A stretch of 64,000 nt of DNA. Origin: Bettongia penicillata ogilbyi (lineage: Eukaryota > Chordata > Mammalia > Diprotodontia > Potoroidae). Under the pieces are notes generated by a model. That model had not been told where the DNA came from. It made no database searches and saw only the letters and a list, made by a program, of their open reading frames with translations. Made by a program: the position numbers and the translations under genes. The stretch is taken from positions 3,486,082-3,550,081 of the forward strand of contig JAJHZJ010000799.1 in assembly GCA_023548195.1 (NCBI GenBank), read 5' to 3'. Positions 45,226-55,656 of the stretch are shown here, piece by piece (within the stretch, counting starts at the first letter, position 1; each line of letters begins with the position of its first letter).

Positions 45226-45650
45226 TGTGCTTTCTCTCCCAAAACCCACGGAATGATCTGAGATGAACTAGAAAGTCTCAAGTGGCTAAAATATCTCTCT
45301 TCCCCAGGAACCATTATCTATATCTTCACCATCAGAAATTCATTTATTCCTTTAGATGACCTTTCCCCTCTCAGTATTCTTTAAAAACATAAATATCTCT
45401 GGGAAGCATGAGGCATTCAATCCCCAATACTTTGGTATGAATGAGTTAATCAGATGTCTTAGTGTCTAGAGAGGTTGAGCATGGGAGGAGGGTGTGGTGG
45501 CCCCCAAAATCCTGGATATTTGGAGTTAAGTAGGGTAGTAGAGGATCCTGAGGGTGGAGGGAGTGAGAAAATAGGCAAAGCCATTTTAGTGAGTTCTGAC
45601 TTTAATAGCCAAGTTATGATTAGGTTCTCTAAGGTTTTTGGTCCAAAGGC
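45226..45650. other. Unassigned stretch
   Basis: No recognised gene or repeat. Confidence 0.35.
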
Positions 45651-45651
45651 A

Positions 45652-45750
45652 CACATACACACACACATATGTGCCTGTGTATGTATGTATGTATATATAC
45701 ATATATAGTATGTGTGTATGCATATATATGCATATATGTATGCATATATG
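45652..45750 (+). repeat. (CACA)/(TGTA)/(TATG) microsatellite
   Basis: Low-complexity stretch that ends next to the left target duplication of the HAL1-type element. Confidence 0.9.
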
Positions 45751-45752
45751 AG

Positions 45753-45767
45753 AGAGAAGAAATCTTT
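45753..45767. repeat. Target-site duplication, left copy
   Basis: AGAGAAGAAATCTTT, matching 48598-48612 at 14 of 15 positions. It adjoins the A-tail of the minus-strand element. Confidence 0.85.
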
Positions 45768-45776
45768 TTTTTAAAA

Positions 45777-46809
45777 TATAAATTTATTTATTTAACTTTT
45801 TACATTCATTTTCACAAAATTTTGGGTTCCAAATTTTCTCCCCATTTATCCCCTCCCCCCACCCCAATACACCGAGCAATCTAATTTTCCCTATCACCAA
45901 TCTGCTCTCTCTTCTATCATCCCTCCCTTCTCTTCTTCCCATCTTCTCTTTTGTCCTGTAGGGCAAGATGACTTTCTATTCCCCATTAACTGTATTTCTT
46001 ATTTCCTAGTAGCAACAACAATACTAAACAGTTGTTCCTAAAACTTTGAGTTTCAAATTCTCCCCATCCCTCCCTCCCCACCCATTCCCTTTGGGAAGGC
46101 AGGCAATTCAATATAGGCCATATCTGTGTAGTTGTGCAAATGACTTCGATAACAGTTGTGTTGTGTAAGACTAACTGTATTTCCCTCCCTCCTATTCTGC
46201 CCCGCTTTGTTTCTATTCTGTCTTTTGATCCTGTCCCTCCCCAAGAGTGTTGACTTCAAATTGCTCCCTTCTCCCATTGGCCTCCCTTCCATCATCCCTC
46301 CCTCCCTGCTTATCTCCTTCTCCCCCACTTTCCTGTATTGTAAGATAGGTTTTCATACCAAGATGAGTATGCATTTTACTCCTTCCTTTAGTCGAATGTG
46401 ATGAGGGTAAACTTCATGTTTTTTTCTCAGCTCTCCTCTTTTTCCCTCCACTAAAAAGTTTCCTGCTTGCCTCTTGAATGAGATATAATTTACCCCATTC
46501 CATTTCACCCCCTCTCCTCCCACTACATTTCTCTCTCACCATTTACCTTAATTTCTTTTAAGATATGGTCCCATCCTATTCAATTCACTTTGTGCTCTCT
46601 GTCTCTGTGTGTGCATGCATGTGTTTATGTGTGTGTGCGCATGTGTGTACGTGTGTGTGTGTATGTGTGTGTGTGGTCCCACCAACTACTCAGATACTGA
46701 AAAGTTTCAAGAGTTACAAATATTGTCTTTCCATGTAGGAATATAAACAGTTCACCTTTGGTAAGTCCCTTATGACTTCTCTTTGCTGTTTACTTTTTCA
46801 TGCTTCTTC
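45777..46809 (-). other. HAL1-type 3' UTR with two L1-tail-like modules
   Basis: Purine-rich on the sense strand. Two copies of a tail module can be seen as antisense text: 'ctttgagtttcaaattctcc' (about 46040-46060) and 'ttttgggttccaaattttct' (about 45820-45840). Each is followed by a C-rich stretch. The second lies directly before the A-tail. Related copies are at 27100-27955 and 29205-29425. Confidence 0.75.
46600..46680 (+). repeat. (TG)-rich microsatellite inside the element
   Basis: TGTGTGTG with CATG/CGCA interruptions between ORF1 and the rest of the 3' UTR. Confidence 0.9.
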
Positions 46810-47913
46810 TCATTCTTGTGTTTGAAAGTCAAATTTTCTTTTCAGCTCTGGTCTTTTCATCCAGAATGCTTGAAAGTCCTCTGTTTCATTGAAAGACCAT
46901 ATTTTCCCCTGAAGTATTATACTCAGTTTTGCTGGGTAGGTGATTCTTGGTTTGAGTCCTAGTTCCTTTGACTTCTGGAATATCCTATTCCATGCCCTTC
47001 GATCCCTTAATGTGGAAGCTGCTAGATCTTGTGTTATCTTGATTGTATTTCCACAATACTGGAATTGTTTCTTTCTCGCTGCTTGCAAGATTTTCTCCTT
47101 GACCTGGGAACTCTGGAATTTGGCCACAATGTTCCTAGGAGTTTCTCTTTTTGGATCTCTTTCAGGCGGTGATCAATGGATTCCTTCAATACTTATTTTG
47201 CCCTCTGGTTCTAGAATCTCAGGGCAGTTTTCCTTGATAATTTCATGAAAGATGATGTCTAGGCTCTTTTTTTGATCATGGCTTTCAGGTAGTCCCATAA
47301 TTTTTAAATTGTCTCTCCTGCATCTATTTTCCAGGTCAGTTGTTTTTCCAATGATATCTTTCACATTCTCTTCCATTTTTTCATTCTTTTGGTTTTGTTT
47401 TATAATTTCTTGGTTTCTCAGAAAATCATTAGCCTCCATCTGCTCCATTCTAATTTTGGGAGAACTATTTACTTCAATGAGCTTTTGAACCTCTTTTTGC
47501 ATTTGACTAATTCTGCTTTTGAAAGCATTCTTCTCCTCATTGGCTTTTTGAACCTCTTTTGCCAATTGAGTTAGCCTATTTTTCAAGGTGTTATTTTCTT
47601 CAGCATTTTTTTGGGTCTCCTTTACCAAGGTATTGACCTGTTTTTCATGCTTTTCTTGCATCTCTCTCATTTCTCTTCCCAATTTTTCCTCCACCTGTCT
47701 AACTTGATTTTCAAAATCCTTTTTGAGCTCTTCCATGGTCTGAGCCCACCGAACATCCACCTCGGATGTCTGGGATACAGAGGCCCCGGCCTCCACGTCT
47801 TTCCCTGATGGCAAACATTGTACTTCTTCATCAGAAATGAAAGGAGGAAGGAACATCTCTTCCCCAAGAAAGTTGCTCTCTATGGTCTTATTTTGCTTCC
47901 TTTTTCTGGGCAT
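46810..47913 (-). pseudogene. L1 ORF1p-type RNA-binding protein, one nonsense codon
   Basis: A single reading frame of 367 codons starts at ATG 47913 and ends with TGA at 46812-46810, with one in-frame TGA at codon 247 (47174-47172 region). ORF1p is the trimeric RNA-binding chaperone of L1. The N-terminus is basic (MPRKRKQNK). Residues about 56-190 form a long heptad-rich coiled coil. The RRM begins at about 199 (RRDNLKIMGLPE; human RRSNLRIIGVPE). TPRNIVAKF (258-266) corresponds to human TPRHIIVRF, and RITYPAKLSI (323-332) to human RISYPAKLSF. Apart from the stop, frame and all domains are intact. The human protein has 338 residues. The stop may be a CpG-decay CGA-to-TGA change. As it stands the product would lack most of the RRM and the C-terminal domain. 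Confidence 0.93.
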
Positions 47914-48597
47914 TTTCCCAGCCAGTTACTTGGCTTCTGAGATTCCTGTCCACCCCCGCCTAGATCTGCCCAGCTAGTGCTTGGGGTCTGAGATTCAAAT
48001 GCTGTTTCCCAGCCTCAGGGCTTTCTGTGGTGGGCATGGCTGCTATTCAATTTGAGCCTAAGTTCTGGTGCTGGGGTGGGGGCAGGGCCACCTCCCAGGC
48101 TCATTTCCCTCAGGGGGTTTATGCAGAGACCTTTGGTAATGGCCCTGAGCTCCTGCTTGCTGCTCCGGGAGTTCTGGGCTGCCACTGCTGCTTCTGCCAC
48201 TCCCTCTGCCACTGCCTCCCAAGGGTGCCCGAGCCATGGAGCCACCCCGCTCCCCTCTCGGCCAGCCCAGAAGTCTCTCTCACTGACCTTTAGCACGTGT
48301 GGGTGGAGGGAACTTCGCGGCCGCTGGAGATTCTGTCCCTGAAGCCTGCTCAGATCTGCTCCTCTGGGGCCGTGGGGCCAGGGCAGCACAGGAGTGGGCT
48401 CCATTGTCCAGAGCGTGACAGACCCCTGGGAATGGCTTTTCAGGGCTCTCTGGCATGGAAACCTCTTCAACTGCGTTGGTGTGCAGCTTGCGGTACTCCA
48501 GAATTTGTGGGGAGTTCTTTTCACAGGAAATTTATGGGGTGTGGATTTGGAGGTAGCATACGTGAGTCTTTCTACTCCACCATCTTGGTTCCCCCCC
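47914..48597 (-). promoter_or_regulatory. L1-type 5' UTR and internal promoter
   Basis: It is GC-rich, with CpGs including CGCGGCCGC near 48317-48325, unlike the surrounding DNA. The first sense bases include CCAAGATGGTGG (plus-strand 48577-48588). This resembles the YY1 site at the start of human L1 (CAAGATGGC), which positions transcription initiation. An unrelated 169-codon frame runs through it (separate entry). Confidence 0.75.
48015..48524 (-). CDS. 169-codon ORF in the element's 5' UTR, function unknown
   Basis: An open frame on the element's sense strand upstream of ORF1, ending about 100 bp before the ORF1 start. The product is rich in S, P, A, R and L, with no recognised domain, signal peptide or membrane segment. 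Human L1 ORF0 is antisense, so this is not its equivalent. GC-rich DNA has few stops, so chance is the main alternative. Confidence 0.2.
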   Translation of the reverse strand: MKRTPHKFWSTASCTPTQLKRFPCQRALKSHSQGSVTLWTMEPTPVLPWPHGPRGADLSRLQGQNLQRPRSSLHPHVLKVSERDFWAGREGSGVAPWLGHPWEAVAEGVAEAAVAAQNSRSSKQELRAITKGLCINPLREMSLGGGPAPTPAPELRLKLNSSHAHHRKP

Positions 48598-48612
48598 AGA
48601 GAAGATATCTTT
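48598..48612. repeat. Target-site duplication, right copy
   Basis: AGAGAAGATATCTTT, differing from the left copy only at position 9. Confidence 0.85.
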
Positions 48613-48924
48613 AGGAAACTATATAGTCAAGTTTTTTTGCTTTCTCATTGAGTATTTTCTGGACTATTCTAGTCTGAATTCTTTTTCTCCTCCTAGAAAA
48701 TTGTTCTGAACTCAACTCCAGGAAACTTCTTCAAAGTTCAATTACACTACACATAAACAAAACAAAACAAACACCAAAACAATACCCCACACATTTAATA
48801 TAGTAGCATACTGGAACCTGAGGGTGACACACAGTTCAGTAAGAGAGTTCATTACTACTCTAAGTGGTCTTACAGCTCAGTTGAGGTACATTGCCAAAAT
48901 ACAAAATGATACATGATAAATGCA
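48613..48924. other. Unassigned stretch
   Basis: It contains an AAACAAAACAAAACAAACAC run (48757-48776). No gene. Confidence 0.4.
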
Positions 48925-49335
48925 CTAAGGAGGTAAGAACATAGTGCTGTGTAAGGACTAGGGGAGGAGATCATTACTGATTGTAAAGATCAGGAAATGT
49001 TTCAAGGAGAGGGTGGCATTTGAGTTTTGTTATGAGGCCAAAAAGGTTGAGGGCATTCAATGACATGTGAAGGACCTTGAAATGTATTTAGTAAGCAATA
49101 GGGAGCTATTGAAGATTTTTGAGCAGTGGAATGGCATAAGCAGATCTATGTGTAACTGAATATTCTTACCTGTGGTATGAAATTGGGATGGAAGAGAAGG
49201 GACTGACTGGCATCAGAGAAACCTGTTGCATTAGATCAGGTGGTGGTAATGAGGTCTTCTTTCCAAGTAGAAAGAGATAGAATGGATAGACCTTGGTGGC
49301 CCATAAGATGTAGAGGTGAAGAGGATGACAGTCTA
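48925..49335 (-). mobile_element. L2 LINE fragment, antisense
   Basis: Antisense L2: 'aaatgtttcaaggagagggt', 'gcaatagggagctattgaag', 'gagcagtggaatggcataag', 'cagatctatgtgtaactgaa'. Confidence 0.6.
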
Positions 49336-49429
49336 AAAAAAAACTCAACACAGTGAGCACAGAAGACTAGATGAATGGTAGTGCCCCTGACATCTGAGAA
49401 GGGAGTTAAGTATTTTATTGGATTGACTT

Positions 49430-49650
49430 TTAGAAGGCAAGAAGACCTGAGACAAATTCATGTCTCAGACGCTCACTGTTTGTATAATCCTAAGTAAGTC
49501 ACTTAACCACTCTTAGCCTCAGTTTCCTCATCTGTAAAATGGATATGATAATAACCCATCTCACAGGCATATTGTGAGGATCAAATGAGAGCATATGTAT
49601 AAAGTCCTGTGTAAAATTTGACGCAATATATAAATAATAGGCATTATTAT
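49430..49650 (+). mobile_element. MIR SINE, near full length
   Basis: Sense: 'cctaagtaagtcacttaacc', 'ctcagtttcctcatctgtaa', 'aaatggatatgataataacc', 'atattgtgaggatcaaatga'. Confidence 0.88.
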
Positions 49651-50959
49651 CGTTAAGTCAGAGGGCTTATGCGGAACAGTAACCAGAAACTTTCCTTCCT
49701 CCAGGAATTGGCCTGAAATGCTGAGAGGTAACAGTTATCACCTTGTAAGGGGTGACAGAAACCGTAGTATCTGTTCCCTGGGATTAAGTGCTGGTCACCC
49801 AACCCTAGTTATGGCTCTGGGTACCTGGAGAAAATCATGAACTCATAAACTTAACTTTAACTATGTGAATCATTCAAGAAACCTCCTAATCCCTGTCTAT
49901 TGAAAGAATTTTGTACAGCTGCTGACTTGTTTAGATGTTTCTTTTGTTTGAATGTTTTTTCAAGTGTTATCAGGCATCATCATCTGTTAGGCTGTAAGCT
50001 GCTTGGAGATAATTCCTCCATTTCTTCCTCTAGCTTCCTCACCACACCTGGGTTCTAGGATCTAGTCGCAGTGATCTCAGTCAAGGTGGAAAAGGGACTC
50101 GTCTTTATTTTGGTTTGTCCCCATGAAAGTTGATCAGTGAACCACTGGAAGTCTCTTACTAGCTATCATTTGTCTACTGTCTGTGTACAAATGAGTTGCA
50201 TAGTCAACTTTTTTACACAAAACATATGTAAAACACGAGCACATTGAAACACACGTTTCTATTCTATTGATCATATTGTTTTGAGATGTGTGTATCTTTA
50301 AAAAAGTTATGATTGATGGGAAACATGTGGTCAGAGCACAATTGCTGATGTGTTTCTCAGGCTGCTTTTGAGAGAGTTGTGATTACTGATTAATTATACA
50401 CACACTGTCACATGCTGAGTCACCTAAACGCCCAGACCAATATATGCCTATAGGATCACACATCTTTGTATCACTTCCCGACCATGTGGGAGGGGGTGCT
50501 GCCTGTGAAGGGAGACTGTCGCTGAAGCAGTGTTCATGACCTCACACACCCAGAGAAGATCAAAAATTTTAGGGAAATCGTTTAGTCTTTGATGCTCCAC
50601 AGCTGGATTTCTGGAAACATCTGGATATTTGGCTGACTTTTCCCCACTCTTTTCATTTTCATCATATTGCTTGGTGCAAGAAAGACATTATCACACATTT
50701 CCTCTTGATTTCTGGGTATTTTTTTCAGGTAAAAAAATAGACTCCTTCATTATGGGACAGAAGTAGAGAGAAAATTGTTCTAGAAGCACTCATAAAGAGG
50801 AGAGGCATAGGGCTCTCTGGTGACAGACCAAGGAAGTAATACCACCATGATCCCAGTAATGATCATACTTAATACATGTATAACAAGCACTTTTGATTCA
50901 AATGGTTTGAAATGCATAAACTCCTTTGGGCTTCATGATAACCTAAAGATGTATAGCCC
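49651..50959. other. Long repeat-free block
   Basis: About 1.3 kb without recognised repeats. It holds TGATTAATTA (50387-50396) and TGCTGAGTCA (50413-50422), homeodomain-like and AP-1/Maf-like cores 16 bp apart. No exon recognised. Confidence 0.4.
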
Positions 50960-51085
50960 ACTGACAACATAGGCAAGTCACTTTCCATCTCTGGGTCTCT
51001 GTTTATTCACTGGTAAAATGAGGGCAGTGGACTAGATGATCTTTAGGATCTCTTTGAGCTGGGACATCCTGTGGTTCTATATGTA
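50960..51085 (+). mobile_element. MIR SINE
   Basis: Sense: 'cataggcaagtcactttcca', 'attcactggtaaaatgaggg', 'gactagatgatctttaggat'. Confidence 0.75.
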
Positions 51086-51454
51086 CTCTCCCGGGCAGAA
51101 GATTATGTACAAACTCTGCTAATGTGCTGTGAACTTGATCAGCTATTTTGGAAAGGCTCCATACGTAGGGATAAGGATGGGTAGAGAAGGCTGGATGAGG
51201 ACTGGAACATCTTAAAATAGTAGAATCCTTGAGCTAGAAATGATCTAGCCATCCTTCTGCTCCATAATCTATAACAGGAGCCTGAGTGAAGTAGTGGTTG
51301 TTTCTTCCTTGGAAACTGCTCAGAAAAGAGGGGAAGCCATTGAAATACAAGGGTTCCAGTCTTCCTTGTCTTCTTTTCTTTTTCATCCCCAGTGGGTGGG
51401 GAGAAGTTGGAGGAAACAGAATTAGTACTTGATAATTGAAAAAAAGTCTCTTAT
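51086..51454. other. Unassigned stretch
   Basis: A weak antisense MIR/CR1-like 3' piece lies at 51215-51290 ('agaatccttgagctagaaat'). No gene. Confidence 0.35.
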
Positions 51455-51790
51455 GTGTTCATAGAAACCTTGAATTAGAGGGAAGGCCAAAAGGTCATCT
51501 AGTTCATGCTCCTGCATCAAAGCAAGACTATGCCAAAATCAACCCAGACCAAAGCATGACTACTCTATTAAAAAAAATAGTCTCCAGAGAAGGAAATTCC
51601 TCACTTTCCCTTGGTGATGCATTCCAGTACCAAACTATCATTATCCCAGGCATGTTTTCCTATCTGTCTAACTTTCCTCTTGCCTGATGCCACTAAATCA
51701 GTTCAATGTCCTCAAGAAAAATTGATAGCATCTGATCATTATCCTTCATTGAAGGACCCCTCAGAGTCTTGAATGCAATCTCCTGCCTTT
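51455..51790 (-). mobile_element. CR1/L3 LINE fragment
   Basis: Antisense: 'tcatagaaaccttgaattag', 'aggtcatctagttcatgctc', 'attccagtaccaaactatca', 'cttgaatgcaatctcctgcc'. Confidence 0.68.
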
Positions 51791-51889
51791 AATGGCACAA
51801 GTTTGTGGAATACTTTGGAAGAACTATAGAATGCCCAAAGTCTTGACAATTGAGAATCGAGACGTAGCAGATTGTATTGAACTAGGATT

Positions 51890-52155
51890 TAGTTTGCAAT
51901 CACACAATCTAAGAGCTGGATGGGACCTGGATGATTTTCTGGGAGAGGAATCATACCATAACATACCTGCATGACCAGGTGCCATCTGAAAACCTCCAAG
52001 GAGGGGAACTCACTGCCTCTGCAAGCAGGCCACTGCACCTCAGGCAGCTCTCATTATTCACATTCCCCCTCCCTATCAGCCTCAACTGACCTTTTCCTAC
52101 CTGAAATTCATTGCTCCAGGTTTTACCATTTGGAGTCAAATGAAATAAATCAGCA
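51890..52155 (-). mobile_element. CR1/L3 LINE fragment
   Basis: Antisense: 'acaatctaagagctggatgg', 'gaaaacctccaaggagggga', 'actcactgcctctgcaagca', 'ttcattgctccaggttttac'. Confidence 0.68.
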
Positions 52156-52159
52156 CTTC

Positions 52160-52365
52160 TCACTAGTATCCTGGAAAAGACCCTAGAAGTCATCTGGTTC
52201 AATTTCCTCGTTTTATAGATAAGGAAACTGAGGCTCAAAGAGTTAAATGACTTGCCAGGGTCACAAAGCTAGGAAGTTTCAGAGGTGGGATTTGATTCTA
52301 GGCCTTTTTGGCTCTAAATCCAACACTCTAGGTACTATGCAATGCTGCCTCTAAATGACGATGCT
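52160..52365 (-). mobile_element. MIR SINE
   Basis: Antisense: 'ttatagataaggaaactgag', 'aaatgacttgccagggtcac', 'ttgattctaggcctttttgg'. Confidence 0.85.
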
Positions 52366-52804
52366 AGGAGGTCGATTTGATAAGCTGGAGTGAAGTCATT
52401 GAAGGTAAAATTGACCCTCTTCTAGCCAAAGGATTACGTGGACCATGAGATTCAGAAGCAAAGATGATGCCATTTATTTTCCCGAAAATGGAAATGCAAC
52501 TTTCATGGTAAACACTACTAGAGAACAAAAATCCCTTTATACTTTAAACAGTCACCTTCAAATTACAGACTTAATTTCCAGATATGGATTATAGATTAGG
52601 GAAAAGAAAAGAGAACAAGGAGTAGATATCTCCATCATCATCTTCTCCTTAAATAGTCTTTATCAAGTACTTCCAAACAAAAACTGCCAGATACAACTTT
52701 TACTCTTTAGGATGCTTAAAATTATTGTTATAACACTCTATGATGATGAGCTTTTCTTAACCCCAGTCTCTGAACTCTAGTCTCACCTTTATAGCAATCT
52801 GTGA
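52366..52804. other. Repeat-poor stretch
   Basis: No recognised gene or repeat. Confidence 0.4.
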
Positions 52805-53160
52805 TCATCTCCTCTGTGTCTCATTGGCAACTGAAATTCAGCATCCAGAATTGATCTCATTATCTTCCCTCCTCCACTGTTTGGCATCTAATTTCCCTGT
52901 ATCAGTTGGTGGCATCAGCATTTTTTCCAGGGATCCAAGTTCAAAAACTGGAGTGATATGTCACTTTTTCGTCCAGGTGTCAAAGTCCATCAATTCTTTT
53001 GTCCCAGATCTCTTGACTCTGTCCCCCTAACTTTTCATTCCAATTACTATTCCTGTAGTTCATGCCCCCTCCTTCCAATATTTCCCAACTATTTTCCCTG
53101 CCTACATGCTCTTTTTATCTTTAATCCATGCTGCTGAATTATCTAGCCATCTCCTAAACA
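52805..53160 (+). mobile_element. L2 LINE fragment
   Basis: Sense L2: 'caactgaaattcagcatcca', 'ctcattatcttccctcctcc', 'tcagttggtggcatcagcat', 'gtccatcaattcttttgtcc', 'ctatctagccat'-like end. Confidence 0.65.
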
Positions 53161-54014
53161 CAAGCCTAAACAAGAAGTTTCCTGCTTCTCTTTTTTTTTG
53201 TCCACAGTAGTCTCTCCATATTCAATACCTCCTACTGTTTCCACTAGACCATGTTGGATCTCAAAGAAGGATGCCAGATATTCAAGAGCACACAGAGTCA
53301 CACAGTTTCCAGAGGTAGATAGAAGGGAAAAGAGAACACTGAGAATTGGTTTAAATAACTGTGTAAATTATCAGGAGACAGGACCTAGAAGCAATTCAAC
53401 AGCTGTAAAGACGTCAGAATATTTATCTGCCATAGCTGCCTGTCTAGCATAGCTCAGCTGGTCATAAGCTTTATTAAAGAGCTATCAGCTGGGACCTGTA
53501 GGACTTCATCTCCTTGGGAGACTGTGATTCCCACCTTTGTAAACCCCCTTTCCTTTTAATGTACACCTGGCTGAAATGGCCAGTATTGAGTGATCAGACT
53601 AGTACAAGTTCTTGGGTTACTACACCTGGAAGTGGAGTTCTAGTTCCTCAAAGTTACCACTGTTCCCTACTGTGACCCATGGAAATGCACAAAAAGTTTA
53701 TGTTGTCTCTCAGGGCTCTAGAAATGCTTGATTCCTTTCCGATGAAGGGCCCTAGATGGGAGTAGGACAGTGAGTGGCTTGAGGAAGGGAAGGGACATAG
53801 GAAGGGGACAAAAAAGAAAGAGGATGTCATGGAAAGGAGGGGATACTGGGAAAAGAGAACAAGGGTTATGTAAATTTGTGTGAGCCAAATGATCCTATTT
53901 TTTTTTGGGCAAATCATCTGCCTGGAAAATATGTAAAAAATGTTATCATTAAGGAGATAGCAATGAAAGGAAGGTGCAAAGGAAAACTTGTGAGTTAATG
54001 AAAACTTTAACCTT
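53161..54014. other. Repeat-poor stretch
   Basis: About 850 bp unassigned. The open frames at 53198-53452 (plus) and 53654-54043 (minus) carry no recognised domain. Confidence 0.4.
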
Positions 54015-54075
54015 CTCAAGAACAGGGACTGCTTGTTTCTCAAGTACCTAGCACTGCACCTTGTTCAGAGCAGGA
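54015..54075 (+). mobile_element. L2 LINE 3' end fragment
   Basis: Sense: 'ctcaagaacagggactgctt', then 'aagtacctagcactgcacct'. Confidence 0.6.
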
Positions 54076-55656
54076 CATAATGTATTTGCCACACACGTGG
54101 TGCACAGGCTGTTTAAAGCATTGTTGAAAGGCTTTGGATCAATCTACTTGGGTGTTTGCTTTTCCCACCATTTCCCCTTTCTCTGCCATCACTATTATTT
54201 TTTCCAGGACTTGACTATCTTGGAAATATTCTTTGTCCCCTGGACTCCCCTTGGGTCCTTTGGGACAGGATAGGACAGCTCAAAACAGGCTGACACTCTG
54301 GTTTGTGAGATGAAATTCAAAGAGTTCATTAGGCCCAACCCCCTCACTGGATGAGTTGAGCTTATTTTTTCAACAGTGGATAGGGAAATGAGCCACTTGA
54401 GATAAACTTACACGCTTTTCTTAACACTCCAGGGTTTGAATTTTATTTTAACCAAAGTGTTACCCAAGTCACAGGACTCTGGAAGCTGATGTAGTAACAA
54501 AGCATAATTTAGCAGCCCTTGAACAAAGTTGTGTGGTGTGTGTGTGGGAGATGGGGGATGGGGAAGATATTAGGGAAGAGAGAGGTTTCCTGTATTTCCT
54601 TGTTTTCCCTCAGAAAAATCAAACTTTCTCTGTAGATTGCCTGACACAGGCAGTAGCCTTCACAGCAGCTCCCTAATTCACAAAGGCTTTTTTATTCAGC
54701 TAGGGCAAGGCTTTCTCTTACCTCCTTTTCCCACCCGCTAAACCAGCCATGCAAATCAGCACGTACCCAGGGCCTCAAAAGAAATCAAGCTGGGGACTTA
54801 AAAGAATCCAAGCAGCCAGCCTAAAGAGACTTTAATAAGCTCTGCTTCTCCTTTTCATGTTCCCTGGGTTCCCTTTTTATGGGGCCCTGAGTATGTTGGA
54901 TACAGGCCGATGCTGGGGATCTCCCTCAATGAGAGGGGGGGAATGGGGGAGATGAGGATGGTGAGGAGGGGTAACAGGAAACAGGGGTGAGGCCCATGCC
55001 AATTATGTAGACCAACTGGGACTCTAGCAGCCTTATGGCTTAGAAAACTCTTGGCAAAGCTTCAGTCTAAAATTGAAGACCTTCTCTCCAGCCCCCATCC
55101 CATGAGTTCCCTGCATGTTCTCCTTGGGTTAGGGGTGGTGGCTGGGGATTTGCATCAAGCTACATAGGCCTCCCCTGTAGGCTCTAGCTAAATTTAAATC
55201 CCTCTGCTGGCAGTGTTATGAGGTTGAAGGTGAGCATTCATCCGTCATCAGGAGGTGGCAACAATACCAAGGCCTCCCCACTATCAGCACGAGTGGGAAG
55301 GGCCCCAGATTTAGGCTGACAGCAGTCAGGTTGGTGAATGATTGGGAGGGCTTGAGGAATGACTGGCAGGAGTCTTACGTTACAAGGAGAAAGAGGCATC
55401 CTCTCAGAAAGGAATCTTCGATTTCCAAGGAGGTAATAAGCAGGAACTCAGACTCCTTCTGAGCTGGGCCTCTTGGTCTCTGCCCTGAGAAGCATCAGGG
55501 AGGTAGGCCTGATGTACAAATGACACACCTGGGTTGGACCCAGTGCTGGCAGAATCCCTGCTTCAAGGCTTTCCCTTAAAACAATAGCTTATACCGGTTC
55601 AGCTCTTTCCAATCATTAACATGTTTAATTCTCTGAACTATCCCATGTAGGAAGTT
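54076..55656. other. Longest repeat-free, GC-richer block
   Basis: About 1.6 kb with almost no recognisable repeats and higher GC than its surroundings. It contains a perfect octamer ATGCAAAT (54749-54756). No exon or CpG island recognised. In a repeat-dense window, repeat exclusion is weak evidence of constraint. Confidence 0.45.
54749..54756 (+). promoter_or_regulatory. Candidate POU/octamer motif
   Basis: Perfect ATGCAAAT in the repeat-free block. An 8-mer is expected about twice per 64 kb on both strands by chance, so only its context gives it interest. Confidence 0.15.

Larger units (their letters stand above)
45768..48597 (-). mobile_element. Full-length half-L1 (HAL1)-type retrotransposon
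   Basis: A 2.83-kb L1-derived element on the minus strand. From its 5' end it has an L1-like start (seven G then AACCAAGATGGTG, 48597 downward), a GC-rich CpG-containing 5' UTR (47914-48597), ORF1 (46810-47913), a 3' UTR (45777-46809) with a TG-rich internal run, an AATAAA near 45783-45793, and an A-tail at 45768-45776. No ORF2 sequence lies between ORF1 and the 3' UTR. That matches HAL1, the class of L1 derivatives that keep ORF1 only and have arisen more than once in mammals. A 15-bp duplication flanks it, and the inferred nick (CTTT/A on the plus strand) fits L1 endonuclease. An alternative is an L1 that lost ORF2 after insertion. Many copies with the same structure would exclude that. Confidence 0.87.

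Noticed and set aside
48160..48420. Host-gene CpG island or promoter
   Set aside because: The GC-rich segment lies within the L1-type 5' UTR, bounded by the element's own ends and target duplications.
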